Source of the DNA: an uncultured Persicobacter sp.
Lineage (GTDB): Bacteria; Bacteroidota; Bacteroidia; Cytophagales; Cyclobacteriaceae
Assembly: GCA_947498325.1 (NCBI GenBank)
Contig: CANMKE010000001.1
Span: 558,001 to 622,000 of the forward strand
Direction: 5' to 3'
Length of the DNA stretch: 64,000 nucleotides
Both the position numbers and the translations under genes were made by a program. Positions 8,998-19,300 of this stretch are shown in pieces. The notes under the pieces are model-generated. The model searched no databases. It worked only from the letters and a program-made list of their open reading frames with translations, and was not told the DNA's origin. Within the stretch, counting starts at the first letter, position 1; every line of letters begins with the position of its first letter.

Positions 8998-9920
8998 TGT
9001 CACAACTTAGTACGAAACACCTTCTGGGAATTAAGGATCTGACACCCGAGGATTTACACTTGATTTATCAGACCGCCGATCAGTTTAAGGAGGTAATTAA
9101 CCGCCCCATAAAAAAGGTGCCCTCCTTGCGAGATATTACCATTGCCAATATTTTCTTTGAAAATTCCACCCGTACACGACTCTCTTTTGAGTTGGCAGAA
9201 AAACGACTGAGTGCTGATGTTGTGAATTTTTCAGCAGGAAACAGCTCAGTGAAAAAAGGCGAGACCCTTGTTGATACGGTGAACAATATTTTGGCCATGA
9301 AAGTGGATATGGTCGTGATGCGCCATTCGAGCCCTGGAGCGCCCCATTTCTTGTCAAGACATATCGACGCCAATATTGTCAATGCTGGAGATGGAACCCA
9401 CGAGCACCCCACTCAGGCATTGCTGGACACCTTCTCGATTCGTGAAAAATTTGGTGATGTTGCAGGCAAGAAGGTTTGCCTTTTTGGAGACATCGTTCAT
9501 TCAAGGGTGGCATTGTCGAATATCTTTGCCTTAAAAAAATTGGGTGCGGAAGTGATGGTCTGCGGACCCAAAACATTGTTGCCAAAATATGTGCAGGAAT
9601 TGGGGGTGAAAGTTGAACTTGATCTTCGTAAAGCCTTGCAATGGTGCGATGTGGCCAATGTACTTCGTATTCAGCTTGAGCGTCAGCAATTGAAATACTT
9701 CCCTTCGCTGCGGGAATATTCTCAGTTTTTTGGCATTAACAAACGCTTGCTGGATTCTTTGGACAAGGAAATTTTAATTATGCATCCAGGGCCAATTAAC
9801 CGTGGGGTAGAGTTAAACTCTGATGTGGCAGATTCTGATGCGGCGATCATTCTGGATCAGGTAGAAAATGGCGTAGCGGTTCGTATGGCTGTGCTGTATC
9901 TGTTGGCAGGAAGAACTTAA
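8997..9920 (+). CDS. pyrB: Aspartate carbamoyltransferase catalytic subunit
   Basis: A 307-residue protein, the usual ATCase catalytic-chain length, from the ATG at 8997 that overlaps the pyrR stop. It has the carbamoyl-phosphate loop FFENSTRTRLSFE, the 'SSVKKGETLVDTV' 80s loop, 'HPTQALLDTFSI', 'LFGDIVHSRVA' and the aspartate-binding 'HPGPINRGVE'. The enzyme makes N-carbamoyl-L-aspartate from carbamoyl phosphate and aspartate, the committed step of pyrimidine synthesis. No pyrI regulatory chain follows, in line with PyrR-coupled ATCases. The operon ends at a strong terminator at 10012-10056. Confidence 0.97.
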   Translation: MSQLSTKHLLGIKDLTPEDLHLIYQTADQFKEVINRPIKKVPSLRDITIANIFFENSTRTRLSFELAEKRLSADVVNFSAGNSSVKKGETLVDTVNNILAMKVDMVVMRHSSPGAPHFLSRHIDANIVNAGDGTHEHPTQALLDTFSIREKFGDVAGKKVCLFGDIVHSRVALSNIFALKKLGAEVMVCGPKTLLPKYVQELGVKVELDLRKALQWCDVANVLRIQLERQQLKYFPSLREYSQFFGINKRLLDSLDKEILIMHPGPINRGVELNSDVADSDAAIILDQVENGVAVRMAVLYLLAGRT

Positions 9921-10011
9921 TAGCGTGATTAAAGCTTAAACTTGGAGCAGGTTGGTGAAATTTAACACGCTCTAAAGAATAGCATTGAATATGAAATAAG
10001 CACTGACTTAT

Positions 10012-10056
10012 AAAAAAAGAGGCTGCGGAAGGGATAACTTCTGCAGCCTCTTTTTT
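10012..10056. terminator. Bidirectional terminator between pyrB and a sensor-like gene
   Basis: A 14-bp stem AGAGGCTGCGGAAG / CTTCTGCAGCCTCT with one mismatch has A7 before and T6 after it. It serves pyrB on the plus strand and the convergent PAS/receiver gene on the minus strand. Confidence 0.93.
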
Positions 10057-10071
10057 GATGACAATTTCCGA

Positions 10072-11448
10072 TCAGGGAATAATATTTGTTAATGATTCCT
10101 CGGCGTTTATGGCCAAAATCTCTTGCAGGTTATCCATATTCAATGGCTTGGAGGTAAATCCCTTGACGCAAGCGAAATTTGTCGATCGAATTTTATCTTC
10201 AAAATCAATCGACGAAGTCAGAATATGAATTGGGATGGCAAAGGCTAGCTGCTCATAGTGTACTAAAAACTCCCAGCCGTTCATTCCTGGCATGTTTAAA
10301 TCCAGGACAATCAAATCGGGGAGTTCGGCACGGTCATGAAGTTGTTTCAATGCTTCTTTAGCACTGAAAAACGACGTGATGCTGAGCTCAGGATTATAAA
10401 GCTCCACCATTTTGGTAGATATTTTATGGTGCAGGGCATCGTCATCAATCATCCAGATGTTGGTCAGCGCATTCATGTGCAGGTCCTTAAACTGAAAAGG
10501 CTTCCGCTCTTTGTTCAGCAGGTCGTTCAGCTCATGAATATGGTCATCAAGTCCCTGTGCACTCTGAAATAAGAGGTTGACATTTTCATCTTCGGGCTGG
10601 TCTTCAAGCATAATCTGTACCAGGCCAATAATACTGCTCAGTTTTGCCCGTACCTGGTGAGAGTTGATGAACTGGTACTTCCGCAGCTGTTCATTTTGCT
10701 TGGAAAGGCTATCGTTCAGTTCCTGAAGTTTTTCCTGGGTGTGGATGTTGTCGGAAATGTCTTTGACAAAAACAGAGCAACCGACAATTTCACCATTGTT
10801 GTAAATCGGGTTGTAACTCGCTTCAAAATAGGTTCTTTCATATTTTTGGTCGCCATAGACCTGAACCACACTATACTGTTCACCATCCAACGATCTTTGA
10901 ATGTCTGTTTGAGCCTTAATATGGTCGCCATTCACCCGCATATAGCTAAGGATATTTTCTCCAATTTCGATATCCTTACCATAAATTTTCTTCATGGTCA
11001 GATAATGATTTCTGTTAAATTCAGTATAACAAAAGTTATTATCTAAAGAAAAAATGATATCCTGCGTACTTTCAATAATGCTTTTTATGTTGCTTTCCAG
11101 TAGTTGCTTCTCCTCCTGCACACAGGATTGTGATGTAATGGGGGTGAACTGTAAGCAAAACAGATGGTCAGAAATACACTTATACTTAATATATATATGC
11201 GTAAATGGTGGTTTACGATTAAAATTAACGGTATGTGTACCATCTGATAATTGACTATTCTGGTTAATTTTTGTAAATAATACAGGTAACTCTTGCTCAA
11301 AATAGTCGCTCAGACCATCGTCAAGCAGCTCGGAGGCACTTTGGTTGCACAGCTGTATTTTGTTATTTTCAGGTTGATATATGATGGTGGGTAGAGGCAG
11401 TACATCAATGGTAGTAGCCAAAGATTCGATTAAAAATTCCTCCTTCAT
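10072..11448 (-). CDS. PAS-PAS-H-box-receiver protein lacking an ATPase domain
   Basis: About 458 residues from the ATG at 11448 (MKEEFLIESLATTIDV). Two PAS-like modules lie at ~15-110 and ~115-240. A coiled coil leads into a HisKA-type H-box 'INSHQVRAKLSSIIGL' with phospho-acceptor His264. Only ~70 residues follow before a complete receiver domain: acidic pocket DDD near 334-337, phospho-acceptor Asp383 in LIVLDLNMPGMNG, TSS switch, and Lys434 in TSKPL. No HATPase_c N, G1 or G2 boxes exist anywhere, so this is not a standard hybrid kinase. It probably acts as a phosphorelay or dimerization protein that takes phosphate from another kinase; that part is inference. It is soluble and divergent from the GH31 gene. 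Confidence 0.88.
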   Translation of the reverse strand: MKEEFLIESLATTIDVLPLPTIIYQPENNKIQLCNQSASELLDDGLSDYFEQELPVLFTKINQNSQLSDGTHTVNFNRKPPFTHIYIKYKCISDHLFCLQFTPITSQSCVQEEKQLLESNIKSIIESTQDIIFSLDNNFCYTEFNRNHYLTMKKIYGKDIEIGENILSYMRVNGDHIKAQTDIQRSLDGEQYSVVQVYGDQKYERTYFEASYNPIYNNGEIVGCSVFVKDISDNIHTQEKLQELNDSLSKQNEQLRKYQFINSHQVRAKLSSIIGLVQIMLEDQPEDENVNLLFQSAQGLDDHIHELNDLLNKERKPFQFKDLHMNALTNIWMIDDDALHHKISTKMVELYNPELSITSFFSAKEALKQLHDRAELPDLIVLDLNMPGMNGWEFLVHYEQLAFAIPIHILTSSIDFEDKIRSTNFACVKGFTSKPLNMDNLQEILAINAEESLTNIIP

Positions 11449-11655
11449 AAAACAAATGATTAGATGTGATGATATTTCATGCCGCAATATAGTTTAATTG
11501 AATAATTAATTCCGATTAATTTTTAGCCAAAGCGTATAAAAATGATCTACGGAAAACGATTGCTGAAAAATTCCGATGAATTTATGCGTCTTAAATTGTA
11601 AATTTCATAAAACAAAAGCAGGTTTGAATATCTTTTTGACCAAACAACTCTCCGT

Positions 11656-14064
11656 ATGTTAAGAAAAATATCTATAGTACTATTGTTTTGCAGCATTTTC
11701 GCAGATTCTGCATTTGCGCAAAGAATATTTAAGAGTTATCAATATTTTCCTGATCACCTTGAAATAAAAACCAATGACGGCAAAATGGTCATCACTCCTT
11801 ATGGTCATCATACGGTGAAAGTTGATTTTCTGGAAAAGGGTAAAGCGTTGCCGTTTCCATCTTATGCGGCAGCTCATGGCGCAGAAAAGGTTGAAAGTAA
11901 AGTGAAGGAAGAACCTAATCGGTTGATTTATTCCTTGCCAGATATGGAGGTTTTAATTCAGAAATCCCCTTTTCAGGTGTCTTATGCCAACGGAAATAAA
12001 GTTTTCCTTGCGGAAGAGCAGGGCTTTTTTGATGCGGATTCTGTTAGTGGATTTCGTTTCAAGCTTCAGCCACAAGAGCAATTGATTGGTGGAGGTGAAC
12101 GTGTGTTGGGCATGAATCGTCGTGGACACCGTTTGGAGCTGTATAATAAAGCCTCTTATGGTTATGAAAAACATGCAGATTTAATGTACTACTCGATGCC
12201 TATGTTGGTATCGACGAACAAATACGCGCTGATTTTTGACAATGGCGCCAAAGGGTTTATGGATCTTGGCGCGACGGATAAAGAGGTGATGTCTTTTGAA
12301 GCTGTAAGTGGGAATATGTCTTACTTTGTGGTTGGCGGACACGATTATCCAACGCTGATGAACAATTTCACCGCTTTGACTGGGCGCAATCCATTACCTG
12401 CACGTTGGACGCTGGGGAATATTGCCTCGCGTATGGGCTACCATACTCAGGAAGAAGTAGAGACTACCGTTGCCAAATACCAACAGGACAGCATCCCATT
12501 GGATGGTATCGTGATTGACCTTTACTGGCAAGGGCCAGATTTGAAAGGCCACATGGGCAACCTGGACTGGTACAAACCTAACTTCCCTCAGCCAGAAAAA
12601 ATGATGGCCAATTTAAATGAGCAGGGGGTAAAAACGATTCTAATTACTGAGCCATTTATTCTGAACGGTTGTAAAACCTGGGACAGTGCGGTCGAAAATA
12701 AAGTGTTGGGCACCGACAGCCTTGGCAGTGCATTCAAATTTGATTTCTTTTTCGGCAATACAGGCCTGATTGATATTTTCAAGCCAAAGGCACAAGACTG
12801 GTTCTGGAAAATTTATAAGCACCATACCGAAAGCGGAGTTGGTGGCTGGTGGGGCGATTTGGGCGAGCCAGAAGTTCACCCTTCGGCTTTGCAGCACGTG
12901 AATGGCTCTGCTGACGAGGTACACAATGTGTATGGTCATGAGTGGGCAAAAATGATCTATGATGGTTTTGCCAAAGATTTTCCAAATACGCGTCCGTTGA
13001 TTCTGATGCGTTCAGGTTTTGTAGGTTCACAGCGTTACGGCATGGTGCCTTGGTCGGGAGATGTTTCCCGTTCCTGGGGAGGCTTGTATCCTCAGGTAGA
13101 GATTTCCTTGAGTATGGGATTGCAAGGTGCGGCATATATGTCCTCTGATTTGGGTGGTTTTGCGGGTACTACTAAAGATGCAGAATTGTATTTGAGATGG
13201 TTGTCCTATGGTGTGTTCAACCCAATCTACCGCACACACGCACAGGAAGAAGTCCCTGCTGAGCCAGTGTACTGGGACAAAGAAACCATGTCTATCGCCC
13301 GTGATTTCATTCGCCTGCGTTATGAAATGATGCCTTATAACTACACACTTGCCTACGAAAACACCACCACGGGAATGCCGTTGATGCGTCCGTTGTTTTT
13401 TGAAGAAGATAACGATCAGCTAATTGACTACACCGACGCTTACATGTGGGGAGATGATTTCTTGGTAGCGCCAGTGAAAGAAAAAGGGGCGACAAGTAAA
13501 ACGTTCTACTTGCCAAAAGGTCATCAGTGGATTGATTTCCATAACGACAAAGTTTATGAAGGAGGAAAAGAGGTAACGATCAAGTCTGATATTAAGCATT
13601 TGCCTGTAATGGTAAAAGCGGGCGCTTTCATTCCGATGGCACCAGTTTACCAAACCACCAAGGAGTATTCCACCAAAGATTTGACCTTGCATTATTATGC
13701 CGATGCTTCGGTGAAAGAAGCGAAAGGCCAAATGTATGATGACGACGGCCACAGCAAAGATGCACTTGAAAAAGGAAACTTTGACCTGTTGAAATTTGAG
13801 GCCAATACCAACGAGAAGGGATTGACCATTGCCGTAGAAAAAACAGGAAAAGGATTTGAAAATGCCCCATCAGAAAGAGCCATTACCGTGCTTGTTCACC
13901 ACGCACCAAACCACAAAAAAGTGATGGTCAACGGCCAAAAAGTGAAGGTTCAAAAGTCTGAACAAAAATGGCAAGCCAAGGGTGGTGCCTTCTTTAATGA
14001 ATCAACTGGTCAGTTGTTCGTTAAAGTAGTTTTGAAAGATAAAGTAGTGATTGCTGTGAAATAG
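11656..14064 (+). CDS. Glycoside hydrolase family 31 (alpha-glucosidase / 4-alpha-glucosyltransferase-like)
   Basis: An 802-residue secreted enzyme with a signal peptide (hydrophobic 'ISIVLLFCSIFADSAFAQ'). The N-terminal beta-sandwich (~30-240) is followed by the GH31 (beta/alpha)8 barrel. The catalytic nucleophile is Asp401 in WWGDLGEPE and the acid/base Asp469 in PWSGDVSRSW, with 'GIVIDLYWQGPD' and 'YMSSDLGGF' also typical. A C-terminal DUF5110-like beta domain follows. The nucleophile motif is WGDLGE rather than WxDMNE, and the 68-residue spacing equals what I recall for Cellvibrio japonicus Agd31B, an oligosaccharide 4-alpha-glucosyltransferase. Hydrolysis versus transglucosylation cannot be decided here. 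It is monocistronic with its own terminator. Confidence 0.92.
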   Translation: MLRKISIVLLFCSIFADSAFAQRIFKSYQYFPDHLEIKTNDGKMVITPYGHHTVKVDFLEKGKALPFPSYAAAHGAEKVESKVKEEPNRLIYSLPDMEVLIQKSPFQVSYANGNKVFLAEEQGFFDADSVSGFRFKLQPQEQLIGGGERVLGMNRRGHRLELYNKASYGYEKHADLMYYSMPMLVSTNKYALIFDNGAKGFMDLGATDKEVMSFEAVSGNMSYFVVGGHDYPTLMNNFTALTGRNPLPARWTLGNIASRMGYHTQEEVETTVAKYQQDSIPLDGIVIDLYWQGPDLKGHMGNLDWYKPNFPQPEKMMANLNEQGVKTILITEPFILNGCKTWDSAVENKVLGTDSLGSAFKFDFFFGNTGLIDIFKPKAQDWFWKIYKHHTESGVGGWWGDLGEPEVHPSALQHVNGSADEVHNVYGHEWAKMIYDGFAKDFPNTRPLILMRSGFVGSQRYGMVPWSGDVSRSWGGLYPQVEISLSMGLQGAAYMSSDLGGFAGTTKDAELYLRWLSYGVFNPIYRTHAQEEVPAEPVYWDKETMSIARDFIRLRYEMMPYNYTLAYENTTTGMPLMRPLFFEEDNDQLIDYTDAYMWGDDFLVAPVKEKGATSKTFYLPKGHQWIDFHNDKVYEGGKEVTIKSDIKHLPVMVKAGAFIPMAPVYQTTKEYSTKDLTLHYYADASVKEAKGQMYDDDGHSKDALEKGNFDLLKFEANTNEKGLTIAVEKTGKGFENAPSERAITVLVHHAPNHKKVMVNGQKVKVQKSEQKWQAKGGAFFNESTGQLFVKVVLKDKVVIAVK

Positions 14065-14098
14065 CATCAATGTAAATTGCAGACAATCAGTGAATAAT

Positions 14099-14133
14099 AA
14101 AGCTAAGTGGGGATTTCCTGCTTAGCTTTTTTT
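14099..14133 (+). terminator. Terminator after GH31
   Basis: The stem AAGCTAAG / CTTAGCTT around a short G-rich loop is followed by T7. Confidence 0.88.
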
Positions 14134-14234
14134 GTTTTGCTTTTATTTCAGCTAAAAAAGAGGTTATTTAATGTTTGTATTGTGGTATTATTCTTTGTAT
14201 ACCCACTTTTGCCCAATATTATTTCATTAACCTT

Positions 14235-15890
14235 ATGCGACTGATCCTTCTTCTTTCCTGTTGCCTTCTGCCTGCAGCTGTTTTTGGAGCCCCTAAAAAC
14301 CTTGATGTGGATAGCCTCCAAACCCAATTGGAGCTGGTGAAAACCGACAGCGAGAAAGCGGCCATCTATATCGATCTGATTGAGCAGTTTCGCAGGACAA
14401 ATATCAGCAGGGCAAATTTTTTTGCGGGTGAAGCACAGCAACTCACCGAGCATATCGATGACCTTTTTGTAAAAGCAAAATTGAACCTGACCCTCGGTAC
14501 GCTGCAATTCCACGAAGGAAACTATCGTCTTGCGGCGGATTATTACCTGAGGTCGAGAAATTACTTTGAGCTCCATGCCGATACCTCCACCTATTTCAGT
14601 TCGATCGTCAATAATAACCTTGGTCTTGTTTATGAACGACTCGGCGCTTCACAGAAAGCAGAACCCTTTTTTCATGAGGCGATTCAATTGCTCAAAAGTG
14701 CCGAAGATGGGGTGAACCTTGAAATGCTCGCCAAACTGTATCTTAATCTGGGGGCTTCTTTGCGGGGGCAGGGTAAAGCGGAAGATGCGCTGGCCAGTTA
14801 TGAGAAATCAGCCTCCATTTCCCGAACGAATGATTTTCACCTGTTGCTGGCCAATAATTTGCACAATATTGGCAATCATTATGTAACGCTTGGCGATTAT
14901 GACAAAGCTTTCGAATACCTTAATGATGCGCTAAAAATTAAACGGGAACAGGGGCAGCTCTTTACATTGCCGACCACCTTACTGATTTTGGGTCATTGTT
15001 ACCTTCAGCGAGGGGAAGAGTCCAAGGCTTTTGAATGCCTCAAGGAAGCGCAGCAAATCAGTGAATCTTTGGGGATGAAATATGAAATGCGGGCCATTTA
15101 CGACGAGTGGGTGGGCATTGCCGCCGCTCAGGGGAATTATGAGGAAGCTTTTCATCAGCTGACCAGGTTTAATGAGCTCGATGCCCAAATTAAAGGCGAT
15201 GAGCGGAGTCAGAAAATCAATGCCCTGGTTCAGGAATATGAATTCAGGCAACAGCAGCAGGCCACCGCAGCTGCACATCAGGCCTATTTGTATCGACTTT
15301 ATTTTGGGGGCGTAATTATTGTGCTTGTTTTGGCTTTATTGCTGGTGCTCTATTTATATCAGCGAAAAAAAACCAAATTGGCTTTGCTTGATAAAGAACA
15401 TTCCGATTGGCTTCATCAGCAAGCGGAAGAAAACAACCAGAAATTGTTGCAGGATATTGAGCACAAAAATAAAGAGCTGACGACCAATGTGATGAACCTG
15501 CTGCAAAAAAATGAACTGATCAATAAGGTTTCTGAGGACTTGCTTCAACTTCAGCGCAAGGCCAATAAGGTGGAGCAGAAAGAAATTCGGAATATTATCT
15601 ATCAGTTGCAGTCCTCAAGCAGCGATGACCTGTGGCAATCTTTCGAGGTGCACTTTCAGCAGGTGCACGTGGGATTTTATGAAGATCTGGCGAGGAAATA
15701 TCCAGACCTGAGTAATAACGAACGAAAGTTATGCGCATTCCTGAAATTGAACATGAGCTCTAAGGATATATCAGCCATTACACACCAGTCGCCAAAATCG
15801 ATTGATATGGCACGGTTTCGTTTGCGGAAAAAACTTGGCGTCTCTGGGGCGGATGTCGATCTGTGCCAATTGATGAATGAAGTAGGGTAG
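14235..15890 (+). CDS. Membrane-bound TPR regulator with C-terminal helix-turn-helix
   Basis: About 551 residues from the ATG at 14235 (signal peptide MRLILLLSCCLLPAAVFGA). A TTG 60 nt upstream is less likely. TPR repeats cover ~60-340 ('NNLGLVYERLGASQKAEPFF', 'LYLNLGASLRGQGKAEDALA', 'HNIGNHYVTLGDYDKAFEYL'). A single transmembrane helix lies at ~375-395 ('FGGVIIVLVLALLLVLYLYQ'), then a cytoplasmic coiled coil and a C-terminal LuxR-like HTH ('LSNNERKLCAFLKLNMSSKDI', 'SPKSIDMARFRLRKKLG'). This architecture, a periplasmic TPR sensor joined to an HTH, is common in Bacteroidota. It may sense a periplasmic ligand and regulate adjacent genes such as GH31 or the S8 protease; that is inference. Confidence 0.85.
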   Translation: MRLILLLSCCLLPAAVFGAPKNLDVDSLQTQLELVKTDSEKAAIYIDLIEQFRRTNISRANFFAGEAQQLTEHIDDLFVKAKLNLTLGTLQFHEGNYRLAADYYLRSRNYFELHADTSTYFSSIVNNNLGLVYERLGASQKAEPFFHEAIQLLKSAEDGVNLEMLAKLYLNLGASLRGQGKAEDALASYEKSASISRTNDFHLLLANNLHNIGNHYVTLGDYDKAFEYLNDALKIKREQGQLFTLPTTLLILGHCYLQRGEESKAFECLKEAQQISESLGMKYEMRAIYDEWVGIAAAQGNYEEAFHQLTRFNELDAQIKGDERSQKINALVQEYEFRQQQQATAAAHQAYLYRLYFGGVIIVLVLALLLVLYLYQRKKTKLALLDKEHSDWLHQQAEENNQKLLQDIEHKNKELTTNVMNLLQKNELINKVSEDLLQLQRKANKVEQKEIRNIIYQLQSSSSDDLWQSFEVHFQQVHVGFYEDLARKYPDLSNNERKLCAFLKLNMSSKDISAITHQSPKSIDMARFRLRKKLGVSGADVDLCQLMNEVG

Positions 15891-16100
15891 CGGGTTTTGA
15901 GAAGGGAGCAAGTGAGGTTTTGTGTAAAATCACCCTTGTTCTGCAGGTCTATGAACAGCCTGAGCGCTTAAATGATGTGAAAGGGGACTGATTTTTTCTC
16001 CCATAAAAATCGGAAGAAATAGAATTGAGTTACGAGGTTAAATTATTGATAAATAATACATTAGGTGGTGTTGTAGTGATGATGTTACCAAAAAAAATGA

Positions 16101-16131
16101 AGCAGGGAGATGATGTTCCTGCTTTTTTTTT
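16101..16131 (+). terminator. Terminator in the 336-nt gap after the TPR-HTH gene
   Basis: AGCAGG / CCTGCT pairs over an 11-nt loop and is followed by T9. The rest of 15891-16226 shows no gene. Confidence 0.8.
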
Positions 16132-16226
16132 GTTGCCGACAACGGATTGGTATTATTGGGGTTCAGTATGAAAGTGATGACTTTCGGCTGTAATGTTTTA
16201 ACTAATTACTTATTGTTTCTTTCTTC

Positions 16227-16346
16227 ATGATGAAAGAAAAACCCAAACCTAAAGAAGCCGATCAGATTCGTTCGCTTATCGAAAAAAGAGCGGCAGAAAA
16301 CGAAGCCCTGAAGAAGCTTTTGAAAGCCCTGAAAAAAGGGCACTAA
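16227..16346 (+). CDS. Small charged helical protein (39 aa)
   Basis: An ATG-ATG start and a TAA at 16344-16346 enclose 39 codons. The product begins MMKEKPKPKEADQIRSLIEK and continues as a Lys/Glu/Ala-rich amphipathic helix. Small hypothetical proteins of this type are frequent in Cytophagales, but I cannot name a family. It sits 47 nt before the large S8 protease gene and after a terminator, so it may be the first gene of that transcript. Coding status is supported only by composition and position. Confidence 0.45.
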   Translation: MMKEKPKPKEADQIRSLIEKRAAENEALKKLLKALKKGH

Positions 16347-16393
16347 CCTTTATTTTCCTGCGATGGCAGGAGTAACTCAACCTATTTATTTTT

Positions 16394-19300
16394 ATGCGTA
16401 AACGCTTATCCTTTCTTAACCAACTATTATTTTGGTTGTTGTTGCTGATACCCGCTGCTGGATTTTCCCAGCAGACAGCAACCTTCCAGAACGGCATCGC
16501 CAACGGCGTTGTCAGAATCAAATTTAAGCCTGAGGTTGCTCAGATGCTTGCCGCCCAGCCGATGAATCAGGCCACAGGGGCGAAAATTGGCATCTCTACT
16601 TTCGATCAGGTAGCCCAATCGCTTCAAGGGCATAATATGCAGCGGGTGTTCCCTTATAACCCCAAAACGGAACACAAGCTTAAAAAGCATGGCCTCCACT
16701 TGTGGTATCAAATTGAGGTGTCTGGAGCTGTTGATATGGCTTGTCAGTCCTTCAGTTCAGTAGCTTCTGTTGAGATGGCCGAGCCGATCCTTGAGAAGCA
16801 ACTTATTGAGCCAGGTACTGTGCAAATGCTTCCTTCTTCTGCGGTAACGAATACCGACGGAAGCTTGCCTACAAATGACCCTCACCTTGCTCGCCAGTGG
16901 CATTATAGCAACGATGGCAGCAAAGACAACTGGACCGCTGGTGCAGATGTCAACCTTTTTGAAGCCTGGAAAATTAATACTGGTGATCGCCGTGTAATTG
17001 TTTCCATTCATGATGAAGGCATCGACGTGGCCCATGATGATTTGGCCGCCAACATGTGGGTAAATCAGGGAGAGATTCCTGGCAACGGCATTGATGATGA
17101 TGGTAATGGCTATGTGGATGATGTACATGGTTATAGCTTTGCCTATGACCAGGGTGAAATTGTAGCACAATCTCACGGTACGCACGTTGCAGGAACCGTT
17201 GCGGCGGTGAACAACAACGGTGTCGGTATTGCTGGTGTAGCTGGTGGTAGTGGTAATGATGATGGTGTCTTGATGATGTCTTGTCATACCCTGACAGGTC
17301 CTTACGCCAATACAGCGGCATCTTATGTTTATGCTGCTGATAATGGCGCTGTCATTTCGCAGAACAGCTGGGGGTATATCAATCCTGGAGCTTACGAGCA
17401 GTCTGTTTTGGATGCGATAGATTATTTCATTGCCGAGGCGGGAGATTATCCTGGCAGCCCAATGAAAGGTGGAATCGTTATTTTCGCTTCAGGAAACTCG
17501 AATGCGGATGGTGAATTTTACCCAGGTTATTATGAAAATGTGTTTACCGTAGCTTCTACGGGCCCTGCGAATGTTCGTGCTTATTACAGTAATTATGGAT
17601 CATGGGTGGATGTTTCTGCGCCAGGAGGTGACACTTCCTTGAAGCAGGAGGATGGTGTTTTGAGTACACTTCCAGGTAACAACTATGGTTTTATGCAAGG
17701 AACATCAATGGCTTGTCCGCATGTCTCGGGGATTGCCGCTTTGGTGCTGTCGGAGCATGGGAGTGAAAACTTTACACCACAAGACATGTGGGCACACCTT
17801 AAAACGGCGACCCATTCAATTTATGATCTGAACCCTGGGTTTGTTGGTAAATTAGGAACAGGGGCTATTGATGCTGCTTTGGCTTTGCAGGCCAACGAAG
17901 GGCACGCACCCGCACAGATCGCTGACCTTGCTTTGGAGTCTGCTGCGCATGATTTTGCTGTTGTTACTTTTTCAACACCAACAGATGAGGACGATGGGAA
18001 GCCATTGCGTTATGAAGTGTATTATAGTGAAAACACCCTGACGGCAAATAATCTTGAGTCGGCTATGAAAGTCGAACTCGTTGCAAATTCTGCCGCGGGC
18101 GAAGCTAATACGGTGGAACTTTCGGGATTGAAAGGCGAAACGACCTATTATGTTGCAGTTTTGGCTTATGATCGTTGGGATAATGCATCTCCCTTATCAA
18201 ATGTATTGCAGATGGTAACGAACTTGGGTCCTGTTTTGGTGTTGGATCTGCAGGCGTTGAACTTCACAATCGATGCCAACACTTCCGCTTCCACATCACA
18301 GTCAATGACTTTGGCCAATGAAGGAGAAGGTTTGTTAAGATGGGATTATACACATCGCCAGACGGGGTTCAATTTAGCCTATAACTCGGTGGCGCCAGCC
18401 AACTACCCAAAAACTTTACAGCACTCAGGCAGTGCAGAAGTGGGACGTAGAGCGGTTCAACAAATTCAGCGCACGAGCTTTGACCCTGAGGAAATCAAGG
18501 ATTTTGAAAACTCAACTTTGAGTTATAGTGAAGGATTTGCCTGGTACGTGATTGGAGAAGAAGATACCAGCCTGCCAAATTCCATGGCAACTAAATTTAC
18601 AGTTGACGACCCAAAGGGGTTCAACCTGACGAATTTACAGTTCTGGTTAGAACTTTCTGAGCCAAGCACAAAACCTATTGTAGAAATTTATAAAGGCAGC
18701 AGCATGTCGCCTGACCAACTGATTTACAGTAAAGAATATGATTATTTTTATCAGGGCGGTCAATACTTGACATTGGATGAACACTTTTATTTCAGTCAAG
18801 GAGAGTCCTTCTTTGTGGCTGTACATGTTCCCGCAGGTAACCTTTATCCTTTGGGGGTATCGCCAGCAAAAGATTGGGATCAGGCCGTTGGAAATCAATT
18901 CATGAGTTTTGATTTTGGTAGCAACTGGTCGCCAATTCAGGAAGCGATAGGAGAAGATGGCTGGGCCTGGGTGATTCTTGGCAATAGTCAGCGTCAGTAT
19001 TTGGGTGAATATATTTCTGTTGTACCTTCACAAGGAGAAATTCAGCAGGGCGAAGAGCTTACTGTTGAAGTTCAGGCAGATGCTTCCACGTTGGTAAATG
19101 GTGATTATAATTCCAATACGATCATCCGTACCAATGGCACCAACCAAAAAGAGGTTCGGGTAGCAACAAGCCTGAGCGTTACGGGTCATTTGCCAGAGCT
19201 CCATACGCCATCAATTGTTAATTTCGGTGCGGTATTCGTACAGGATGAACTGGAGATGGAAATTGATGTGGCCAACTATGGTTATGGCAATTTTATGGTG

